From: Ardenticatenia bacterium
Lineage (GTDB): Bacteria > Chloroflexota > Anaerolineae > Aggregatilineales > Ch27
Assembly: GCA_026983935.1 (NCBI GenBank)
Contig: JALSTC010000461.1
Span: 1 to 11,946, forward strand
DNA: 11,946 bases
Direction: 5' to 3'
Shown: positions 6,411 through 11,946 of the stretch, in pieces
Layout of the letters: each line of letters begins with the position of its first letter
Position numbering within the stretch: the first letter of the stretch is position 1
Translations under genes and position numbers: made by a program
The notes under the pieces: model-generated
The model's database searches: none
Told to the model about the DNA's origin: nothing
Seen by the model: the letters and a program-made list of their open reading frames with translations, nothing else

Positions 6411-7778
6411 TCAGGATGCCGCCTGTTCGAGCACGGCAGCCGCATAAGCCCGTAAATCTTGCAAGCGAGACAGCATCTCCTGGTCACCCCGCTGCTGCAG
6501 GTCCGTCGCCAGCGCATCCATGAGCGGCAGCAGACCTTCTCCCAGATGCGGTGCGTGTTCGTCTATCATCGCCCGCGCAGCTTCCGGCGACTCAGCACGC
6601 AGCAGATCGCTAATGAAACGCAGTTCAGGCGGCGCGCTGTCCTGCAGAACATCCATGATCGTGTCATAAATCTTCTTTAAACGTGCCGAGGTCATCAAGT
6701 CCTTATTCTGCTCCGCCGCCTGAATATTGGCAGACAGCACAGCCAGAAAAGTATCGTCAATACGTGGCAGGTTGCGCCGGATGGCTGTTTCAAGATCATC
6801 GCTCCCCATGATCTCGCGCAGCACGTCGACCGCGGCCTGTACCAGCGCTTCCTGCTGCTGTTTGATCAGCGTGGTCAGTTCCAGCAGCCGTTCCCGCAGG
6901 GATTCCAGCTTTGCCTTTTCGCCATCAGGGGCCTGATTGATCCGTCCACTCAACTCCTGGAAAAATGCGTAATCGAACAACGGGTATTGCAGCCCGACAA
7001 GCGCCTGCAGGTGCTCGTCATCATCCGCGTACTGTATGACAAGATTCATGAAATCATCGCGTGTAGCGCGAGGGCCCAGTTCCTCCAGTGCCTTGGCCAC
7101 ATCCTGAATCGCCTGTTCCTGCATTTCGGCTTGCTGCAGCGCTTTCTGGCCTGCAGTAGAAAGCTTCAGCAAGCGATCACGAATACGCAGCGCATGTCCG
7201 GCCATGTCCTGACGGCCGCTTTGCAGCGCATTTTCCGCTGCCAGGGCGATCATCTGCAGCACTTCCATGTCAATCTGATCATCATGCTGCTCAACAAGGC
7301 CTTCCAGATCATCCACATTGGCCTGCAGGAAGGTTTCAGCCAGTTGGGCCTTCGCCTTCTGCGCTTCCAACATTTCCGGCGTGACGCCGTCGGCGGCCAG
7401 AATCTGCTCGATCAATCCCTGCAAGGTCAAAACCGTGCGCGGCTGCAGCATGTAACCCCGGCGCTCTTCGGCAGGAATGCCATTCATCAAGCCGTTCAAC
7501 AGGTCGCCAATCAGCCGCTCCTGATCTGCCTGCTGCAATCCCAGCTCCATCGGCACATAAACCAGCAGCAGTTCTTTGGCAGGATCATGGTACAACAACG
7601 GCGTGCCAATGCCCACCCGCATGCCGCAGCTCGGACAGGTGGCGACGTTGATCTGACCGGCCAGCAGACGTGCCTTGGCCGACGGATCGCGTCCCACATC
7701 TATGATCTGTTCAATATCAGCCGAAAGCGGCTGCCCGCAGTTCGGACAGGTCAGCGCTGGCCTGTTCCCCAGATTCAT
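6411..7778 (-). CDS. CpXC domain protein with two-CPxC zinc ribbon
   Basis: A 455-residue soluble protein. The N-terminus (about 5-125) has T-C11-P-N-C14-G and T-C48-P-S-C51-G, two CPxC knuckles suited to bind one zinc. This is the layout of the CpXC family, whose function is unknown. Within that domain, the run Y-H-D-P-A-K-E-L-L-L-V-Y-V-P resembles other CpXC members. The remaining 330 residues are acidic, Gln/Leu/Ala-rich and almost wholly helical, with heptad-like stretches (about 135-345) that suggest coiled coil or scaffolding. No membrane segment is seen. The ATG at 7776-7778 overlaps the stop of the upstream histidine kinase (ATGA) and is preceded by GGAGAA. The two proteins are thus likely made together, and a role in the kinase's signalling is possible but unproven. 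Confidence 0.82.
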   Translation of the reverse strand: MNLGNRPALTCPNCGQPLSADIEQIIDVGRDPSAKARLLAGQINVATCPSCGMRVGIGTPLLYHDPAKELLLVYVPMELGLQQADQERLIGDLLNGLMNGIPAEERRGYMLQPRTVLTLQGLIEQILAADGVTPEMLEAQKAKAQLAETFLQANVDDLEGLVEQHDDQIDMEVLQMIALAAENALQSGRQDMAGHALRIRDRLLKLSTAGQKALQQAEMQEQAIQDVAKALEELGPRATRDDFMNLVIQYADDDEHLQALVGLQYPLFDYAFFQELSGRINQAPDGEKAKLESLRERLLELTTLIKQQQEALVQAAVDVLREIMGSDDLETAIRRNLPRIDDTFLAVLSANIQAAEQNKDLMTSARLKKIYDTIMDVLQDSAPPELRFISDLLRAESPEAARAMIDEHAPHLGEGLLPLMDALATDLQQRGDQEMLSRLQDLRAYAAAVLEQAAS

Positions 7779-9400
7779 GTAGTTCTCCGATCTTTTCTCA
7801 AATAACGTTGATAACGCGGCAGCGTGAAGTAAAAGGTCGAGCCATGCCCCGGCGTGCTGTGCACGCCTATCTTGCCGCCGTGTGCTTCCACAATAGCTCG
7901 TGAGAGGTACAGTCCCAGACCGGTGCCCTGAGTCTTCCTGCTGAGGGCATCGTCTACCCGGTAGAAGCGATCAAAGATGCGCTCCCATTCATCCTGTGGC
8001 AGGCCCACACCCTGATCCTGAACCGTTATCCGCACCTCATCCGGGGTGAAAGTCCCGCCAATGCGGATCATGCCGCCGTCGGGTGAGTACTTGATCGCGT
8101 TGCTCAGCAAATTGTCAATGACCTGCCGCAGCCGCTCCTCATCGCCAGGCACAATAGGAAAATCCGGTGGAAAGTCTACTTCGAACGTGTGCTTATCGGT
8201 TTGAGTCTGGAAGCGGGAAACCGAACGCTGCACCAGATCGACCAGCGATACGTCTTCCAGATTGAGGCGCATGCCTTCTGCCTGGAGCTTGGAAGCGGCC
8301 AGCAGATTCTCGATCAATTCGGCCAGTCGATCGGCCTCTTCCTCGATCACGGCCAGACTCTGCTGCACGACAGCCGGGTCCCAGTTGGCATCCTCACGCC
8401 GCAGGGTTCCGGCATAGCCTTTGATCAGGGCCACCGGGGTCTTCAACTCATGCGAAATCACTGAGATGAAGGTGGACTTCATCTGCTGCGCTTCCCGAAA
8501 ATGGGTGATGTCACGCACATTGACGATGATATTGATCAGCCGCCCCTCTTCATCCAGCAGCGGCGCATACGTGATCCCGACTCCTATCTGAGTGCCATCA
8601 GGCCGCAGCAGGTCGCCTTCCACATAGAGCGTGTCTGACGCGCCGGACTTGTCTTTACCGTCAGCCTGGCCGGTGTATGGCCAGCCGGAACGCACTGCCT
8701 CCGCAAGATCGACACCCTGCGGGCGGCTGACCCATGTGATAATCGCATCATAGGGCTTACCCAGCACCGCCTCCGGAGGCCAGCCGCTGATGCGGCTCAT
8801 GGCTTTATTGAAAGTCGTGATCGCCAGCCCGGGATCAAGAATCATCACACCGTCGGCGCTGTGATCAAGGATGCTCTCCAGCCGCATGCGCTCGCGGTTT
8901 ACTTCCTCATACAGCCGGGCATTATGCACGGCGATTGCTGCCTGGTCGGCAAAACTCTGCAGCACACGCCGATCGTTCAGCGTGGCCGTACCGCTGAACG
9001 TACGAAATACATAAATAACACCGATAAATTCATCGGCCAGGTACATGGGCAGGGCGATGGCCTGACGCAGTGGCAGCCCTAATGCCTGCGCCACCTGCCG
9101 CAGTTTCTGATCGAAGCCGGGGACATTCACCCCCTCAGTGGAAACATCTGTGAAACCGGTCAGCAGCGGGGCAAAAACAGGCACATACTCCGGGCCAACG
9201 CCGATCAAGGCTCTGACCCGAAGAGTCGCCTCATCATTTTCGCGCAGCGCGATCAGACCGACCTCGCCAGCCAGCATGGTGACCGATGCCTGTAGAATCA
9301 ACCGCAGCACTTCGGTCAGATCAAGCTGGGCGGTCATAGCCCGGCTGATCTCCAGGAGATAGTCGCGCTGCCGCACTCGAAAATCAGGTAAAAAGACCAT
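7775..9400 (-). CDS. Soluble GAF-PAS sensor histidine kinase
   Basis: A 541-residue kinase with no predicted membrane segment. A GAF domain spans about 20-163, a PAS domain about 172-302, a HisKA dimerisation/phosphoacceptor domain about 305-372, and a HATPase_c domain about 415-528. The H box is I-S-H317-E-L-K-T-P, the phospho-acceptor site. The N box is D-N430-L-L-S-N434-A. G1 is D462-Q-G-V-G, the F box F476-D-R-F, and G2 G492-T-G-L-G-L. All are intact, so it should autophosphorylate. The GAF and PAS domains point to a cytosolic signal, but the ligand cannot be read. No response regulator is adjacent in the window, so its partner is elsewhere. No Shine-Dalgarno precedes ATG 9400, and an extended -10 box sits immediately upstream. 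It is co-transcribed with the CpXC gene via an ATGA overlap. Confidence 0.93.
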   Translation of the reverse strand: MVFLPDFRVRQRDYLLEISRAMTAQLDLTEVLRLILQASVTMLAGEVGLIALRENDEATLRVRALIGVGPEYVPVFAPLLTGFTDVSTEGVNVPGFDQKLRQVAQALGLPLRQAIALPMYLADEFIGVIYVFRTFSGTATLNDRRVLQSFADQAAIAVHNARLYEEVNRERMRLESILDHSADGVMILDPGLAITTFNKAMSRISGWPPEAVLGKPYDAIITWVSRPQGVDLAEAVRSGWPYTGQADGKDKSGASDTLYVEGDLLRPDGTQIGVGITYAPLLDEEGRLINIIVNVRDITHFREAQQMKSTFISVISHELKTPVALIKGYAGTLRREDANWDPAVVQQSLAVIEEEADRLAELIENLLAASKLQAEGMRLNLEDVSLVDLVQRSVSRFQTQTDKHTFEVDFPPDFPIVPGDEERLRQVIDNLLSNAIKYSPDGGMIRIGGTFTPDEVRITVQDQGVGLPQDEWERIFDRFYRVDDALSRKTQGTGLGLYLSRAIVEAHGGKIGVHSTPGHGSTFYFTLPRYQRYLRKDRRTT

Positions 9401-9406
9401 ATCAGT

Positions 9407-9436
9407 ATTCTAGCATGTAGGGTGATTAAGTGTAAG
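9407..9436 (-). promoter_or_regulatory. Extended -10 promoter of the histidine kinase operon (leaderless)
   Basis: On the minus strand TGC-TAGAAT forms an extended -10, with TAGAAT at 9407-9412. CTTACA (9431-9436) lies 18 nt upstream as a weak -35 (4 of 6). Only six bases separate the -10 box from the kinase ATG, so the start site should fall on or next to the A of ATG and produce a leaderless mRNA. Confidence 0.6.
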
Positions 9437-9488
9437 ATGGAAGCGGAATTTCTAGCGCAGTTCTAACAAAAACACGCCCCCAGGCGAC

Positions 9489-9534
9489 AAAAAGCGGGCG
9501 GGCAGAGTAATCTGACTCGCACCCGCCCGCTTTT
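9489..9534 (-). terminator. Intrinsic terminator of the kinase-aminotransferase operon
   Basis: Arms AAAAGCGGGCGGG (9490-9502) and CCCGCCCGCTTTT (9522-9534) pair perfectly over 13 bp. A 19-nt loop separates them, and within it GAGT/ACTC (9505-9508, 9515-9518) can extend the fold. Read on the minus strand, the hairpin ends in five Us (9489-9493), ten nt after the aminotransferase stop. The A/T flanks make it partly bidirectional, but no plus-strand gene ends here. It insulates the aminotransferase operon from the histidine kinase promoter. Confidence 0.93.
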
Positions 9535-9543
9535 CACCTGTTC

Positions 9544-10872
9544 TTACAGCAGATCAGATTCTGCCCTGCTCAGTGCCCGGTCAAACATGCCCAACGCCTC
9601 ATCAGCAATCGCCCGATTTACATTCAGCGGGGGCATAAAACGCAGCGTGTTGACACCGCAGCCCAACAGCAAGAGTCCCTCATCGAATGCGCAGCGAATT
9701 GTCGCATCACGCAGCATGGGCGCTGGTTTGCGCGTCTCGCGTGATTCCACCAGTTCGATGCCGATCATCAGCCCCTTGCCGCGCACCTCACCGATGGATG
9801 GATGACGCGGCACGATTTCCTCCAGCGCATCCATCAGATATGCGCCCAGTGAGGTCGCGTTCTGCAGAAGGCCGTCTTCCAGCAGTTCAATCGTCGCCAG
9901 TGCAGCGGCGCAGGCAACCGGATTGCCCCCGTAGGTGCTGCCCTGTGCCCCACGTGCCCAGGTCATCACACTCTCGCGAGCAATCACCGCACCCAGTGGC
10001 ATCCCGCTGGCAATACCCTTTGCACTGCATACAATGTCCGGCTCGACGCCCCAGTGCTGGATTGCCCACCATTTCCCGGTGCGCCCCATGCCGCTCTGCA
10101 CTTCGTCCACAATGAGCATGATACCATGCCGGTCGCACAGGTCGCGCAGGGCAGGGAGAAAGCCATCCGTTGGCACCACATAACCGCCTTCCCCCTGAAT
10201 CGGCTCCACCAGAATGCCAGCGACCTCCTCCGGCGGCACAATCGTGCGGAAGATCGTATCTTCGATGTAAGCGACCACGCGCTCGCCATAATCACTGTAG
10301 CCGTCCATGTTAAGCACAGGGCGGTAGGGATTGGGATAGGGCACATGCGTAACGCCCGGCATCATCGGGAAGTAATGTGCTCGCTGTACGTATTTGCTGC
10401 TGGTGAAGGCCAGCGATCCCATGGTTCGCCCATGAAAACCGCCAAAGAAGCCGATGAACTGCGAGCGCCCGGTGCGATAGCGCGCCAGCTTTAAGGCAGC
10501 TTCCACCGCCTCCGTACCTGAGTTGCAGAAATATACGCGGGCTGGCTCATCAAAAGGGGCAATCTCATTGAGTTTCTCGGCCAATCGGACCTGCATCGGT
10601 TCGTAAAAATCTGTACCGGACATATGCAGATATTTCGCCGCCTGCTCCTGCACGGCCTTGACGACCTTTGGGTGCGCATGGCCGGTAGAAAGCACCGCAA
10701 TCCCGGTCGTGAAATCAATGTAGCGATTACCATCTACATCCCAGACTTCCGATCCCCTGCCGTGATCAATGACAAAAGGATAGTCACGCATATAGGACGG
10801 CGTGATCACCTTCTTATCACGCTCAATCACGCCCTGAGCCTTCGGCCCAGGGACTTGCTTTACACCCGTCAT
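9544..10872 (-). CDS. Class III PLP aminotransferase (GabT/acetylornithine type)
   Basis: A 442-residue fold-type I aminotransferase of the 4-aminobutyrate/acetylornithine/ornithine group. Motifs are F-C-N-S-G-T-E-A (about 115-122, phosphate-binding loop), F-H-G-R-T (about 146-150) and V-E-P-I-Q-G-E-G-G (about 222-230). V-D256-E-V-Q-S-G-M-G-R-T-G follows (Asp contacting the pyridine N), then S-A-K285-G-I-A-S-G (Schiff-base Lys) and G-S-T-Y-G-G-N-P (about 311-318). ATG 10872 follows GGAGG with a six-base spacer; a GTG at 10890 would read through that SD. The length and the S-T-Y-G-G-N-P segment suit GABA-type or omega-amino-acid aminotransferases as well as ArgD, and no arginine-biosynthesis neighbour helps, so no symbol is given. 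It is the second gene of an operon with a ROK kinase 47 nt upstream and ends at a strong terminator. Confidence 0.9.
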   Translation of the reverse strand: MTGVKQVPGPKAQGVIERDKKVITPSYMRDYPFVIDHGRGSEVWDVDGNRYIDFTTGIAVLSTGHAHPKVVKAVQEQAAKYLHMSGTDFYEPMQVRLAEKLNEIAPFDEPARVYFCNSGTEAVEAALKLARYRTGRSQFIGFFGGFHGRTMGSLAFTSSKYVQRAHYFPMMPGVTHVPYPNPYRPVLNMDGYSDYGERVVAYIEDTIFRTIVPPEEVAGILVEPIQGEGGYVVPTDGFLPALRDLCDRHGIMLIVDEVQSGMGRTGKWWAIQHWGVEPDIVCSAKGIASGMPLGAVIARESVMTWARGAQGSTYGGNPVACAAALATIELLEDGLLQNATSLGAYLMDALEEIVPRHPSIGEVRGKGLMIGIELVESRETRKPAPMLRDATIRCAFDEGLLLLGCGVNTLRFMPPLNVNRAIADEALGMFDRALSRAESDLL

Positions 10873-10919
10873 CAATGACCTCCAGATCACAAAACAGCCG
10901 CCACATCCCGCGCAAGGCT

Positions 10920-11879
10920 TCAGAGTATATGCATACGCCTCAGAGCAAGGATAGCTGCACCGATAATAGCCACATCGTCTCCCAGTGCAGCAGGGACGAT
11001 GGGGGTGTGCTCCCAGTAAGCGGGGTCCAGCGCCTGCTGGTGAACCGCTTCCCTCATAGGCGTGAAAAGCAGATCGCCCAGCGTGCTGACCCCACCACCG
11101 ACGACAAAAATAGAGGGGTTGAATACATGCATCAGACTGACGATACCATAGCCAACCAGCCGACCGGAGCGTGCAACCAATTCGAGCGCCAGATGGTCGC
11201 CCGCCTGTGCCGCCTCACCAACGGTCTTGCCGGTCACTGTCGACAGGTCCCCCTTAACCATATCCGAGATTATAGACGATTCGCCAGCCTGAATACGCGC
11301 CACCGCCTGCCGGGCCAGCGCCGGCCCGGCTGCTTCCCGCTCCAGACTGGAAACCCGCTCGCCATCCGCGAGAAGTACCATATGGCCGATCTCACCCGCC
11401 AGACCACCGCTGCCCTCAAAGAGCCTGCCATCCAGTACAATCCCGCCGCCGATCCCTGTACTGATAGTAATATAAATCGCATCCTTATGACCGCGTGCTG
11501 CCCCCCGGTATACTTCCGCCAGCGCAGCGACATTGGCATCATTACCAAGCCATGTTGGCAGGTGAAAACGTTCCTGGATAATGCGCCCCAGCGGCACATC
11601 CACCCAGCCAGGCAAGTTTGGCGGAGCGACAATCGCGCCGGTCTGCGGCTCAACCGGCCCGGGAGCTGAAACACCAATCGCCTGCACAGGCACCTCGGAT
11701 TCACCCGGCATCACAGATGCGATCAGGTCAAGCAGTCGAGGGATGACCACATCCGGGCCTTCATGAGCGCGAGTTGGCTCCTCCACCCGTTTGATTATCT
11801 GGCAGTCAGCATCCAGCACAGCGGCACGCATCCGCGTGCCTCCCAGGTCAACGCCGATTACCCGCACCTCATCAGGCAC
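10920..11879 (-). CDS. ROK-family sugar kinase (glucokinase-like) without the zinc-cysteine motif
   Basis: A 319-residue kinase of the ROK family, probably phosphorylating glucose or another hexose with ATP. D11-L-G-G-T15 is the phosphate-1 loop. G-N113-D114-A-N holds the catalytic Asp. The ROK signature runs from I-S-T-G-I-G-G-G-I to E-G-S-G-G-L-A-G-E163-I-G-H166. In most ROK kinases, G-H is followed by the zinc-binding C-x-C-G-x-x-G-C-x-E loop. Here that stretch is shortened and has no cysteine (R-V-S177-S-L-E180), keeping only the Glu. GTG 11879 is chosen for the homology start and an AGGAGGGG five bases upstream. No helix-turn-helix precedes it, so it is a kinase and not a NagC/XylR-type repressor. 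The substrate is not proven; N-acetylmannosamine or fructose kinase are alternatives. Confidence 0.9.
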   Translation of the reverse strand: MPDEVRVIGVDLGGTRMRAAVLDADCQIIKRVEEPTRAHEGPDVVIPRLLDLIASVMPGESEVPVQAIGVSAPGPVEPQTGAIVAPPNLPGWVDVPLGRIIQERFHLPTWLGNDANVAALAEVYRGAARGHKDAIYITISTGIGGGIVLDGRLFEGSGGLAGEIGHMVLLADGERVSSLEREAAGPALARQAVARIQAGESSIISDMVKGDLSTVTGKTVGEAAQAGDHLALELVARSGRLVGYGIVSLMHVFNPSIFVVGGGVSTLGDLLFTPMREAVHQQALDPAYWEHTPIVPAALGDDVAIIGAAILALRRMHIL

Positions 11880-11901
11880 ACGCCCCTCCTATCCAATGCA
11901 T
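11872..11901 (-). other. Possible nine-codon leader ORF before the ROK kinase
   Basis: A micro-ORF starts at ATG 11899-11901, preceded by AGGAG (11906-11910) at four bases. It runs M-H-W-I-G-G-A-C-A and stops at TGA 11872-11874, overlapping the first codons of the kinase in another frame. Such an arrangement could couple translation to the kinase GTG. It may equally be chance, as any SD-ATG pair this short is weak evidence. Confidence 0.2.
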
Positions 11902-11946
11902 TTCACTCCTGGCATATCAGACTCCGCCGGGAAGTGTTGTGACTCA

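Noticed and set aside
6987..7805. 272-codon plus-strand frame over the CpXC gene
   Set aside because: It is antisense to a well-supported gene with zinc-ribbon motifs, is rich in Gln, His and Leu as a reverse-strand shadow, and has no SD or recognisable domain.
10873..10890. GTG start at 10890 for the aminotransferase
   Set aside because: It would place the clear GGAGG Shine-Dalgarno inside the coding region; ATG 10872 is correctly spaced from it.
10875..11669. 264-codon plus-strand frame over the ROK kinase
   Set aside because: It is antisense to a gene with clear ROK motifs, and its composition and lack of any motif mark it as a shadow.

Overview
The window is an ordinary chromosomal stretch, GC-rich, from a Gram-positive-like or monoderm bacterium. 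The most likely source is Chloroflexota (Anaerolineae-like). This rests on three things: a DUF3662/FHA protein plus a membrane FHA protein beside RodA/PbpA-type genes, a CpXC zinc-ribbon protein, and a GAF-PAS histidine kinase. The assignment is inferred from gene content only. No rRNA, tRNA, CRISPR array or mobile element was seen.

Layout. (1) Positions 1-405, minus strand: the N-terminal 135 codons of selD (selenide, water dikinase), running off the left edge. Its catalytic position is an in-frame UGA, so SelD itself reads as a selenoprotein and ordinary ORF calling misses it. (2) Positions 406-609: a divergent promoter region with a sigma70-like promoter for each side. (3) Positions 610-6338, plus strand: six closely spaced genes, namely a DUF3662-FHA protein (FhaA-like), a one-TM FHA protein (FhaB-like), a short-chain dehydrogenase, an MTA phosphorylase, a SEDS-family FtsW/RodA protein and a class B PBP-like protein. 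(4) Positions 6411-9400, minus strand: a soluble GAF-PAS histidine kinase followed, with an ATGA overlap, by a CpXC protein. (5) Positions 9489-9534: a strong intrinsic terminator serving the next operon. (6) Positions 9544-11879, minus strand: a ROK-family sugar kinase followed by a GabT/ArgD-type aminotransferase.

How they fit. fhaA-fhaB-rodA-pbpA in this order matches the well-known actinobacterial cell-wall and Ser/Thr-kinase locus. Here the phosphatase slot between fhaB and rodA holds two metabolic genes, and no kinase follows the PBP. The PBP-like protein has lost all three penicillin-binding motifs (SxxK, SxN, KTG) while keeping the surrounding fold signatures. It is therefore probably a catalytically dead partner of the SEDS glycosyltransferase. 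The FHA pair would read phosphothreonine marks made by kinases encoded elsewhere.

The most notable observations are the hidden Sec-SelD with a candidate bacterial SECIS hairpin, the pseudo-PBP translationally coupled to a SEDS protein, and two promoters (DUF3662-FHA gene and histidine kinase) whose -10 boxes lie so close to the start codon that the mRNAs should be leaderless.
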